A stretch of 64,000 bases of DNA from an uncultured Oscillospiraceae bacterium (GTDB lineage Bacteria; Bacillota; Clostridia; Oscillospirales; Oscillospiraceae): contig CABSMJ010000007.1 of assembly GCA_902478785.1 (NCBI GenBank), forward strand, positions 52,340 to 116,339, written 5' to 3'. The translations under genes and the position numbers were made by a program. Shown here piece after piece: positions 8,055 through 15,513 of this stretch (within the stretch, counting starts at the first letter, position 1; the number at the start of each line of letters is the position of its first letter). The notes under the pieces are model-generated. The model did not search any database and was not told the origin of the DNA. It saw only the letters and a list, made by a program, of their open reading frames with translations.

Positions 8055-9779
8055 ATGAATGCATTGGTACTTCTTGTGATCGGCCTTGCGGTTTTGATCG
8101 TCGGCTATCTGACCTATGGTCGCTGGCTGGCCAAGACCTGGGGTGTCGATCCCAGCAGAGAGACCCCTGCGCACGAGCTGGAGGACGGCAATGACTATTG
8201 CCCCGCCAAGGCTCCTGTGCTGCTGGGCCATCACTTTTCCTCCATCGCCGGTGCCGGCCCCATCAACGGCCCCATTCAGGCCGCTGTCTTCGGCTGGGTG
8301 CCTGTGTTCCTGTGGGTGCTGATCGGCGGCGTGTTCTTCGGTGCTGTCCATGACTTCGGCGCCCTGTTCGCCTCCATCCGCCACAAGGGCCAGTCCATCG
8401 GTGAGGTCATCGGTGAGAACATCGGGCCCCGGGCCAAGAAGCTGTTCACCATCTTCGGCTACCTGGTTCTGGTGCTGGTGGTGGCTGCCTTCGCCTCCAT
8501 CGTGGCCTCCACCTTCGACGGCTTTGACGCCAACAATGCGGAAGTCATCGCCAACGGCCGGACCGCCAGCATTTCCCTGCTGTTCATCGTCCTGGCCATC
8601 ATCTTCGGCTTCTGCGTCTACCGCAAGAACGCCCCTCTGGGCATCTCCACCATCATCGGCGTGGTGGGCATCGTCATCATCACCGTTATCGGTATGAACT
8701 TCCCCATCTATGTGGAGAGCAACACCTGGATGATCATCCTGGGCATCTACATCCTGGTGGCTTCTGTCACCCCTGTGTGGATTTTGCTGCAGCCCCGTGA
8801 CTATCTGAGCTCCTTCCTGCTCTACTTCATGATGGCCGTGGCCTTCATTGGCATCGTGGCTGCCCATCCCACTCTGGAGATCCCCGCCTTCACCGGCATG
8901 ACCGACCAGATCACCACCCTGGGCAACCTGTTCCCCGCTCTGTTTATCACTATCGCCTGCGGCGCTATTTCCGGCTTCCACTCTCTGGTGGGTTCCGGTA
9001 CCACTGCCAAGCAGCTCAACAGTGAGAAGGACGCTCTGCCCATCGGCTACGGTGCCATGCTCATCGAGTGCGCCCTGGCCATCATTTCCCTGATCGCCGT
9101 GGGCTACGGCTGGAGCGCCTATGTGGACGGCTCCATCCGCACCCCCACCGCCGTGTTCGCCAACGGCATCTCCAGCATGATCGCCACTATCCCCGGCCTG
9201 GCCGGCTCCAAGGACACCCTGTACTCTCTGCTGGTGCTGGCTGTGTCCGTGTTCTGCCTGACCTCTCTGGATACCGCCACTCGTCTGGCCCGCTATATGT
9301 TCCAGGAGCTGTGGCTGGCACCTGGTGAGACCGTGAAGGACGCCAAGGGCTGGAAGGCTGTTCTGACCAATCCGTATGTGGCCACCGTCATCACCGTGGT
9401 CATCGGCATCGGCCTGGGCATGACCGGTTACAGCCTGATTTGGCCTCTGTTCGGCGCTGCCAACCAGCTGCTGGCCGCTCTGGCTCTGCTGGCTGTGTGC
9501 TGCTGGCTGGGCAACATCGGCAAGAACAACAAGATGTTCTACATCCCCATGGTGTTCATGCTGGTCATGACCCTGTGGTCCCTGATCAACACCATGATCG
9601 CCAAGTTCGGCGCCATCGCCAGCGGCAATGCCGACGTCATCACCGCTGCCGGCGGCTCCGCTGCCTGCTACATCCAGGGCATCTTCGGCGCGATTCTCTT
9701 CATCCTGGCCATCTTCCTGGTCATCGAGGGATTCGGCGCTCTGTCCAAGAATGGCAAGAAGGCTTCCGCTGCCAAATAA
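8055..9779 (+). CDS. cstA: Carbon starvation protein A (CstA/BtsT-type transporter)
   Basis: A 574-residue integral membrane protein with around 14-16 hydrophobic segments. It opens with the CstA hallmark YLTYGRWLAKTWGVD followed by the ATPAHELEDGNDY-like region and GHHFSSIAGAGPINGPI. Family members import pyruvate (BtsT, CstA in enterics) or peptides with protons. At 574 residues it is the short Firmicute form. GAAAGGGAGA precedes the ATG. Codon choice is strongly biased toward C-ending codons, consistent with high expression. A strong terminator follows. Confidence 0.95.
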   Translation: MNALVLLVIGLAVLIVGYLTYGRWLAKTWGVDPSRETPAHELEDGNDYCPAKAPVLLGHHFSSIAGAGPINGPIQAAVFGWVPVFLWVLIGGVFFGAVHDFGALFASIRHKGQSIGEVIGENIGPRAKKLFTIFGYLVLVLVVAAFASIVASTFDGFDANNAEVIANGRTASISLLFIVLAIIFGFCVYRKNAPLGISTIIGVVGIVIITVIGMNFPIYVESNTWMIILGIYILVASVTPVWILLQPRDYLSSFLLYFMMAVAFIGIVAAHPTLEIPAFTGMTDQITTLGNLFPALFITIACGAISGFHSLVGSGTTAKQLNSEKDALPIGYGAMLIECALAIISLIAVGYGWSAYVDGSIRTPTAVFANGISSMIATIPGLAGSKDTLYSLLVLAVSVFCLTSLDTATRLARYMFQELWLAPGETVKDAKGWKAVLTNPYVATVITVVIGIGLGMTGYSLIWPLFGAANQLLAALALLAVCCWLGNIGKNNKMFYIPMVFMLVMTLWSLINTMIAKFGAIASGNADVITAAGGSAACYIQGIFGAILFILAIFLVIEGFGALSKNGKKASAAK

Positions 9780-9820
9780 GGCCAGTGTTGTCTGACAACG
9801 CATCACTTGCACCAAATCAA

Positions 9821-9863
9821 TTGGGCACAAGGACCTCTCTGGTCCTTGTGCCCAATTTTTTTC
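9821..9863 (+). terminator. Terminator after cstA
   Basis: Perfect 15-bp stem (9821-9835 and 9841-9855), five-base loop, then eight T residues. Confidence 0.95.
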
Positions 9864-9913
9864 TCTCCGGCCTGTATGAGTCACCAAAAAATGCAAAATA
9901 CACAAAAACTGCA

Positions 9914-9942
9914 TTGACATCAGGAGCAGAAAGGGGTATTAT
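9914..9942 (+). promoter_or_regulatory. Promoter of the 2-oxoacid:ferredoxin oxidoreductase operon
   Basis: TTGACA and TATTAT with a 17-base spacer, about 80 bases before the first ATG at 10021. Confidence 0.75.
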
Positions 9943-10020
9943 GACATCAGACAACAATAAAAGTACTTAGACAACCCTTGGGCGGCCGAGAGGCACCAAG
10001 GGGGACAGGGAGGTCAGACA

Positions 10021-10719
10021 ATGCAGGTTCCTTTGAAGGTGTTGGCACCTCAGATCGAGAAGGCGAAGCTGGTGCTGATCACCGGCCATTACGGCAGTGG
10101 AAAAACCGAATTCTCCGTCAATCTGGCTTTGCAGGCGGCAGAATGCCCCCAGAAGCTGGCTCTGGCGGATTTGGACATTGTCAACCCCTATTTCCGCTCC
10201 CGAGAGCGGAAGGAGCAGCTGGATGCCCGGGGCATCCGGCTCATTGCCTCGTCTCAGGCCTGCACCGATGCGGATGTGCCGTCGCTGCCGGCCGATGTTT
10301 TTGCTCTCTTTCAGGACCCGGATCTGTACGGGATCGTGGATGTGGGCGGTGACCCGGACGGAGCCCGGGTGCTGGCCCGGTTCCAGCCCCAGATCATGGC
10401 CACGCCCCACGAGATGCTCTGCGTAGTCAACGCCAACCGTCCCGAGACCCGGGACGCGGATCGGGCGGTGAGCTATCTGCGGGCCATCGAGGCCACCTGC
10501 GGTGTCCCCATGACAGGTCTGGTGAACAACACCCACCTGTGCGGTGAGACCACGGTGGAGGAGATCCTGAAGGGTGCCCGGCTGGTTCGGGAGGTATCGG
10601 AGCGGACGGGGCTGCCGGTGGTATGCCATGTGGTGGTCAAGGCGCTGTGCGGTGAGAAGATGCTTGCCGGACTGCCCCTTTTCCCCATTGACATTTATAT
10701 GAAAAAACCTTGGGAATGA
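10021..10719 (+). CDS. P-loop (MinD/ParA-like) ATPase of the oxidoreductase operon
   Basis: A 232-residue SIMIBI-class NTPase. Residues 19-30 carry the Walker A segment ITGHYGSGKTE, followed by ADLDIVNPYFRSRE and a Walker B-like IVDVGGDPDGARVL, then CVVNANRPETRD and GLVNNTHL. No partner-specific domain is visible. It is the first gene of an operon with the four oxidoreductase subunits, with GGGAGG seven bases before its ATG. Such ATPases are seen with this oxidoreductase in related anaerobes; a role in Fe-S or cofactor delivery or complex assembly is inference, not shown by motif. Confidence 0.85.
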   Translation: MQVPLKVLAPQIEKAKLVLITGHYGSGKTEFSVNLALQAAECPQKLALADLDIVNPYFRSRERKEQLDARGIRLIASSQACTDADVPSLPADVFALFQDPDLYGIVDVGGDPDGARVLARFQPQIMATPHEMLCVVNANRPETRDADRAVSYLRAIEATCGVPMTGLVNNTHLCGETTVEEILKGARLVREVSERTGLPVVCHVVVKALCGEKMLAGLPLFPIDIYMKKPWE

Positions 10720-10745
10720 GGAAGCGCCAGGAAGGAGGCAAAAGT

Positions 10746-10958
10746 ATGACAGCAAAGGTTACTTTTGACCAGGAGCGTTGCAAAGGATGCGAGTTGTGCA
10801 CGGCCGTCTGCCCGAAACACATTGTGGTGATTGATAAAGATACCATCAATAGCAAGGGCTATCATCCGGCGACGGTCTCCGACATGAGCCAGTGCATTGC
10901 CTGCGCCAGCTGCGCCAGGATGTGCCCCGACTCCGTGATCACGGTTGAGAAAGAGTAA
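10746..10958 (+). CDS. 2x[4Fe-4S] ferredoxin-type delta subunit
   Basis: A 70-residue protein with two cysteine clusters, CKGCELCTAVCP and CIACASCARMCP, each binding a 4Fe-4S cluster. It is the electron-transfer delta subunit of the VorB-type 2-oxoacid oxidoreductase encoded downstream. AGGAAGGAGG precedes the ATG and the next start follows after 13 bases. Confidence 0.95.
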   Translation: MTAKVTFDQERCKGCELCTAVCPKHIVVIDKDTINSKGYHPATVSDMSQCIACASCARMCPDSVITVEKE

Positions 10959-10971
10959 AGGAGGAATCACT

Positions 10972-12042
10972 GTGGCGAAAGAACTTTGGAAAGGCAATGA
11001 GGCCATCGCGGAGGCTGCAATTCGCGCTGGCTGTGATTGCTTCTTTGGTTACCCCATCACCCCGCAGAGCGAGGTTCCCGAGTATATGTCTTTGCATATG
11101 CCGGAGCATGGAAAGGTGTTCGTGCAGTCCGAGTCCGAGGTGGCCGCCATCAACATGGTGTACGGTGCCGCTGGTGCCGGTATGCGGGCCATGACCTCTT
11201 CTTCCTCTCCCGGTATCAGCCTCAAGCAGGAGGGCATCACCTATCTGGCTGGCGCTGAGCTGCCTGCCGTCATCGTCAACTGCATGCGCGGCGGCCCGGG
11301 CCTGGGCACCATCCAGCCCGGTCAGGGCGACTACTACCAGGCCACCCGCGGCGGCGGCAACGGCGACTACCGCACCGTGGTCCTGGCACCCAGCAACATC
11401 CAGGAGGCCGTGGACTTCACCCAGGAGGCCTTTGACATCGCCGACCAGTACCGCAACCCGGTCATGGTGGTCTGCGACGGTCTGATCGGCCAGATGATGG
11501 AGCCCATCGAGTGGAAGGAGATCCCCAAGCGCAACCTGGCTCCCAAGGATTGGGCCACCACCGGCAAGCACGGCCGGGATCACACCAACGTGATCAACTC
11601 CCTGTTCATCGACCCCAACGAGTGCGACGTACATAACGACCATCTGGCCGCCAAGTATGCGGAGATGGAGAAGAACGAAGTCCGCTGGGATGAGCACAAC
11701 TGCGAGGACGCCGAGGTCATCATCACCGCCTACGGCACGCCTGCCCGTATCGCCCTGACGGTGATCGAGCAGCTGCGCGAGGAGGGTGTGAAGGCCGGTC
11801 TGTTCCGTCCCATCACCCTGTGGCCCTTCCCCGAGAAGGCGCTGCATGACCTGGCCGCCAAGCCTCAGGTGAAGGCCTTTGTGGACGTGGAGATGAGCTC
11901 CACCGGCCAGATGATCGACGATGTCCGCCTGGCCGTGGAAGGCCAGAAGCCCATCAGCTACCTGGGCCACGCCGGCGGCGTGATGCCCACCGTGGAAGAG
12001 ATGGTAGAAGCGGCCAAGAAGGCCTTGAAGGAGGTCAAGTAA
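10972..12042 (+). CDS. vorB: 2-oxoacid:ferredoxin oxidoreductase alpha subunit (VorB type)
   Basis: It pairs with the beta subunit to decarboxylate a 2-oxoacid and form an acyl-CoA with reduced ferredoxin. The 356 residues begin at a GTG (10972) behind AAAGGAGGAATCACT; an ATG 27 bases upstream overlaps the previous gene and lacks a site. The opening KGNEAIAEAAIRAGCDCFFG and YPITPQSE are typical of VorB, the branched-chain (3-methyl-2-oxobutanoate) type. QSESEVAAINMVYGAAGAG and SSSSPGISLKQEG form the pyrimidine-binding domain. Substrate choice between branched 2-oxoacids and 2-oxoglutarate cannot be settled here. Confidence 0.93.
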   Translation: MAKELWKGNEAIAEAAIRAGCDCFFGYPITPQSEVPEYMSLHMPEHGKVFVQSESEVAAINMVYGAAGAGMRAMTSSSSPGISLKQEGITYLAGAELPAVIVNCMRGGPGLGTIQPGQGDYYQATRGGGNGDYRTVVLAPSNIQEAVDFTQEAFDIADQYRNPVMVVCDGLIGQMMEPIEWKEIPKRNLAPKDWATTGKHGRDHTNVINSLFIDPNECDVHNDHLAAKYAEMEKNEVRWDEHNCEDAEVIITAYGTPARIALTVIEQLREEGVKAGLFRPITLWPFPEKALHDLAAKPQVKAFVDVEMSSTGQMIDDVRLAVEGQKPISYLGHAGGVMPTVEEMVEAAKKALKEVK

Positions 12043-12043
12043 T

Positions 12044-12793
12044 ATGGCAATCGTATATCAGAAGTCCGCAGGATTGACCGACAAGCAGCTGCACTACTGC
12101 CCCGGCTGCCACCACGGCATCATCCATAAGCTGGTGGCCGAGTCCCTGGTGGAGCTGGGCCTTCTGGACGACGCCATCGGCGTCTGCCCCGTAGGCTGCT
12201 CGGTGTTTGCCTATAACTACTTCAACTGCGATATGCAGGAGGCCGCCCATGGCCGCGCTCCCGCTGTCGCCACCGGTATCAAGCGCACCCATCCCACGCA
12301 GCCGGTGTTCACCTACCAGGGCGACGGCGACCTGGCCTCCATCGGTACGGCCGAGATCGTCCACGCTGCCATGCGCGGTGAGAAGTTCACCACCATTTTC
12401 GTCAACAATGCCATTTACGGCATGACCGGCGGCCAGATGGCCCCCACCACCCTGATCGGCCAGAAGGCCACCACCTGCCCCCTGGGCCGTACCAAGGAGC
12501 AGGCCGGTATGCCCATCCGCATGGCGGAGATGCTGTCCACTCTGGACGGCTGCGTCTACGCCGAGCGCGTCTGTGTTGCCGATATGGCCAACCTGAACAA
12601 GGCCAAGAAGGCCATCAAGAAGGCTTTCCAGCTGCAGATGGAGAACAAGGGCTTCACCTTCGTGGAAGTTCTGTCCACCTGCCCCACCAACTGGGGTATG
12701 ACGCCGCTGAAGGCTGTGGAGTGGCTCAAGGAGAACATGGCCGCTTACTATCCTCTGGGCGTGGTTAAGGACATCGAAACGGAGGCGAAGTAA
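12044..12793 (+). CDS. 2-oxoacid:ferredoxin oxidoreductase beta subunit (TPP-binding)
   Basis: This 249-residue subunit binds thiamine pyrophosphate. CPGCHHGIIHKL near residue 22 is the conserved start of the domain and GDGDLASIGTAEIVHA with NNAIYGMTGGQMAPTT is the TPP/Mg motif. It begins one base after the alpha-subunit stop with an AAGGAGG site inside the alpha gene, so the two are coupled. It forms the active site together with the alpha subunit. Confidence 0.95.
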   Translation: MAIVYQKSAGLTDKQLHYCPGCHHGIIHKLVAESLVELGLLDDAIGVCPVGCSVFAYNYFNCDMQEAAHGRAPAVATGIKRTHPTQPVFTYQGDGDLASIGTAEIVHAAMRGEKFTTIFVNNAIYGMTGGQMAPTTLIGQKATTCPLGRTKEQAGMPIRMAEMLSTLDGCVYAERVCVADMANLNKAKKAIKKAFQLQMENKGFTFVEVLSTCPTNWGMTPLKAVEWLKENMAAYYPLGVVKDIETEAK

Positions 12794-12794
12794 G

Positions 12795-13331
12795 ATGAAG
12801 AAAGAAATCATCATTTCCGGTTTCGGCGGCCAGGGCGTTATGTCCATTGGCAAGAACCTGGTAGAGGCCGGCATGGCCGAAGGCTTCCAGGTCACCTGGG
12901 CTCCCTCTTACGGCCCCGAGATGCGCGGCGGCACCGCCAACTGCTCCGTGGTGCTCTCCGATAAGCCTGTGGGCTCCCCCGTGTTCAGCTTCCCCACGGA
13001 GTTGATCGCCATGAACGGCCCCTCCATCGACAAGTTTGCTCCCACCGTTGTCAGCGGCGGCCTGGTGCTGGTCAACAGCTCCGTGGTCAGCAAGAAGGTG
13101 GAGCGCTCCGATGTGAAGGCGCTGTACGTCCCCTGCGAGGGCATCGCCTATGAAGTGGGCAACCCCAAGGTGGCCAACATGGTCATGCTGGGCGCCTATG
13201 TGGCAGCCACCGGCGCCCTCAAGCCCGAGACCATCGAGCAGATGATCCACGAGATGTTCACCGGCCCCAAGGCCAAGCTGGTGCCGCTGAACCTGGAGGC
13301 TCTCAAGCGCGGAATGGCTTGCGCACAGTAA
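12795..13331 (+). CDS. 2-oxoacid:ferredoxin oxidoreductase gamma subunit
   Basis: A 178-residue subunit with the family's [14 protein letters not shown] nucleotide-like loop near the N-terminus and [14 protein letters not shown], the CoA-side signature. It starts one base after the beta-subunit stop and completes the delta-alpha-beta-gamma set. In Clostridia such enzymes oxidise 2-oxoacids from amino-acid fermentation, giving acyl-CoA and reduced ferredoxin. Confidence 0.94.
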   Translation: MKKEIIISGFGGQGVMSIGKNLVEAGMAEGFQVTWAPSYGPEMRGGTANCSVVLSDKPVGSPVFSFPTELIAMNGPSIDKFAPTVVSGGLVLVNSSVVSKKVERSDVKALYVPCEGIAYEVGNPKVANMVMLGAYVAATGALKPETIEQMIHEMFTGPKAKLVPLNLEALKRGMACAQ

Positions 13332-13359
13332 GTTTTTCCTATATACTGGAGAAGATAAA

Positions 13360-13389
13360 GCAAAAGAAGCCCCTAAGGGCTTCTTTTGC
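13360..13389 (+). terminator. Probable terminator after the oxidoreductase operon
   Basis: A 13-bp A-rich/T-rich stem (13360-13372 and 13377-13389) with a four-base loop. There is no separate T-tract, so termination may be partial and some transcripts could continue into the CoA-transferase gene 38 bases further on. Confidence 0.6.
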
Positions 13390-13426
13390 TACCTCAAAGA
13401 AAAAGGAATAAGGAACGGTTTTGCCT

Positions 13427-14731
13427 ATGAAGTCTGTATTGGAACAGTACCAGGAAAAAAAGATGACCCCGGAGGAGATTGCCGCCCGTATTCCGGACGG
13501 CAGCGTGGTCCTCTGTGACGCCGCCCTATCCCAGCCCATCGGGATCATCAACGCCATTGCCGCCCAGGCCAAGGAGCAGCACTATCAGGATCTGAGCCAG
13601 CATATCCTGCTGGACAGCTATCCCATGCCCTTCTATGATGGGGAGAGCACGCCGGCCTACCACGCCACCAGCTGGTTCTCCAGCGCCGGCGCCCGGAAGG
13701 CCATCAACCTGGGTCAGGCAGATGTTATGCCCTGCTATTACCGGGATATGCCCCAGCTGATCCGTCAGCAGGAGCGGATCGATGCCTTCTGTGTGGTGGT
13801 GGGTCCCATGGACAAGCACGGCTGGTTCAGCCTGAGCACCGTGGGCTCCTTCACCGTGGCAGCCATGGAAAAGGCCAGCCACATCTATTTGGAGGTCAAT
13901 GACCAGATGCCTCGGGTGGCCACTGCGCCCATCGTCCACATCTCCCAGGTGGACGGCCTGTGCGAGATCTCCCGTCCTCTGGTGTGCTCTCAGCCCCCTG
14001 CGGTGGATGACGTCAGCCGCACCATCGGCGGCCTCATCGCCGAGGAGGTGCCCAACGGCGCCACGCTGCAGCTGGGCATCGGCGCTGTGCCCGAGGCGGT
14101 GGGCATGTTTCTGAAGGACAAGCACCACCTGGGCATCCACACGGAGCTCTTCGCCGACAGTCTGGTGGAGCTGCTGGAGTGCGGCGCGGCGGACAACACG
14201 CTCAAGCCCATCCACCGGGGCAAGACGGTGCTGACCTTCGCCCTGGGCACCCAGAAGGTCTACGACTTCCTGGATGACAACCACTCGGTGGAGGTGCTGC
14301 CGGTGGACTATGTGAACAACCCGGCAGTGATTGCCCAGCACCCCAACTTCGTCTCCGTCAACGCGGCGCTGGAGGTGGACTTCTTCGGCCAGGTCTGCGC
14401 CGAGTCCATCGGCACTCGCCACGTCTCCGGCAGCGGCGGCCAGGTGGACTATGTCCGGGGCGCCACCCAGTCTGAGGGGGGCAAGAGCTTCATCGCCTTC
14501 CCCTCCACCGCCAAGGGCGGCACGATCAGCCGGATTCGGGCCACGCTGACCCCCGGCGCCATCGTCACCACCAGCAAGAACGACGTGGACTATATTGTCA
14601 CGGAGTACGGTGTGGCCAAGCTGCGGGGCAAGAGCCTGAGCCAGCGGGCCAAGGCTCTGATTGCCATCGCTCACCCCAAATTCCGGGAGGAGCTCACCGC
14701 CCAAGCCAAGAAAGAAAATATTATGATCTGA
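13427..14731 (+). CDS. Acetyl-CoA hydrolase/transferase family CoA-transferase (butyrate/4-hydroxybutyrate type)
   Basis: A 434-residue class I CoA-transferase. The N-terminal half carries the acetyl-CoA hydrolase domain (IPDGSVVLCDAALSQP) and the C-terminal half the AcH_C domain (HTELFADSLVELLE, VSGSGGQVDYVRGA, YIVTEYGVAKLRGKS). Relatives move CoA between acetate and butyryl-CoA or 4-hydroxybutyryl-CoA. Next to the VorB-type oxidoreductase it could convert the acyl-CoA product to a free acid with acetyl-CoA recovery. Start is uncertain: ATG at 13427, or a TTG at 13421 that is better placed behind AAGGA. Confidence 0.9.
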   Translation: MKSVLEQYQEKKMTPEEIAARIPDGSVVLCDAALSQPIGIINAIAAQAKEQHYQDLSQHILLDSYPMPFYDGESTPAYHATSWFSSAGARKAINLGQADVMPCYYRDMPQLIRQQERIDAFCVVVGPMDKHGWFSLSTVGSFTVAAMEKASHIYLEVNDQMPRVATAPIVHISQVDGLCEISRPLVCSQPPAVDDVSRTIGGLIAEEVPNGATLQLGIGAVPEAVGMFLKDKHHLGIHTELFADSLVELLECGAADNTLKPIHRGKTVLTFALGTQKVYDFLDDNHSVEVLPVDYVNNPAVIAQHPNFVSVNAALEVDFFGQVCAESIGTRHVSGSGGQVDYVRGATQSEGGKSFIAFPSTAKGGTISRIRATLTPGAIVTTSKNDVDYIVTEYGVAKLRGKSLSQRAKALIAIAHPKFREELTAQAKKENIMI

Positions 14732-14741
14732 TGGGGAAACA

Positions 14742-14793
14742 CCAAAGGAGCAGCAGGGACCTGAGGGTCCTTGCTGCTCCTTTGGCGTTTTTA
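14742..14793 (+). terminator. Terminator after the CoA-transferase
   Basis: A 20-bp stem (14742-14761 and 14766-14785, TGAG loop) followed by CGTTTTTA. Confidence 0.93.
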
Positions 14794-15135
14794 GGAGGTG
14801 TGCCGGAGACATCGCGCTGCGTGCGTCCGCATCCGGCGGGTGGGTGTCCGGTCGTATGGGTTGTATGGGGTTGAGAGAAGGAGCCTTTTTGTCAATGAGG
14901 GAAGAAGGGATTGGTTAGAAAGTGACAAGAAAAGAAACCGGATCGCCCTGTCTGGCATAGTTAGTTATTGCTAACTACAAATGGAATTTTACTTGCTTTT
15001 CCGCGATTTGTCAAGGGGGAAACATGGAGAAGAGAAAATTTAGAGGCTTTCACAAATTTTTTGGTGCACTTTTGTGGAAAACAAAGATACGCGGTAGAAA
15101 AACAGCCGCAAATTTCAAAAAGGGAAAAAAGAGAC
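14794..15135 (+). other. Gene-free spacer with a palindrome
   Basis: No convincing gene. TAGTTAG and CTAACTA (14958-14964 and 14971-14977) form an inverted repeat with a six-base centre, shaped like a dimeric-repressor operator and reminiscent of DtxR/IdeR-family boxes. No promoter or gene of an iron system lies next to it. The rest is AT-rich lead-in to the T-box promoter. Confidence 0.4.
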
Positions 15136-15165
15136 TTGACAAGAGGAGAGGGCGGCGCTTATAAT
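15136..15165 (+). promoter_or_regulatory. Promoter of the T-box/trpB2 unit
   Basis: Perfect consensus TTGACA and TATAAT with an 18-base spacer, about 30 bases before the first T-box element. Confidence 0.88.
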
Positions 15166-15194
15166 AAGCCAAACTTCATTGAGGAAAACCGATG

Positions 15195-15470
15195 ACAAAG
15201 ACGAGTACCCTCGGGGAAGCCTTTCAGAGAGCCGCGGATGGTGGGATCGCGGCAGGGGGAGCCGGGGCGAATGGACTTTTGAGGGGGATGCCAACGGCCT
15301 TGGGCCCAGTAGCTACACGGGGACTCCGCCCGTTACCAGGGGAGCGCGGACTGATTGGGTCTGTGAAAGCGAGTGGGCGTGCTCGGCGGAGCGCGTCAAT
15401 CCGGGTGGTACCGCAGAGGTTTGTCAGCCTTTGTCCCAGAGAAAACAGTTTCTGGGGCGAGGGCTTTTTT
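15195..15470 (+). ncRNA. T-box leader, tryptophan specificity
   Basis: The leader holds the stem I AGAGAGCC element and GGATGGTGGGA loop, then the specifier region GCGAATGGACTTTTGAG, where TGG (15272-15274) reads as a Trp codon. The T-box sequence GGGTGGTACCGC (15403-15414) follows, and finally an intrinsic terminator with a 15-bp stem (15426-15440 and 15451-15465, some G-U pairs) and T-tract. Uncharged tRNA-Trp should stabilise the antiterminator and switch on the downstream gene. The specifier assignment is by conserved flanks and by the product of the controlled gene. Confidence 0.93.
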
Positions 15471-15513
15471 GCTGCCCTGCTCCAGTGCATACCAAGAAAA
15501 GGAGAGATGCAGC

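Noticed and set aside
7971..9920. A 649-codon minus-strand frame opposite cstA
   Set aside because: Same shadow effect; the sequence is Gly/Asp/His-rich and its end runs through the cstA terminator.
15024..15164. A 46-codon very basic frame (MEKRKFRGFHKFFGALLWKT...) behind AAGGGGG
   Set aside because: It runs through the consensus T-box promoter and ends in its -10. The Lys/Arg richness comes from AT/purine-rich spacer sequence, so a real peptide is unlikely.
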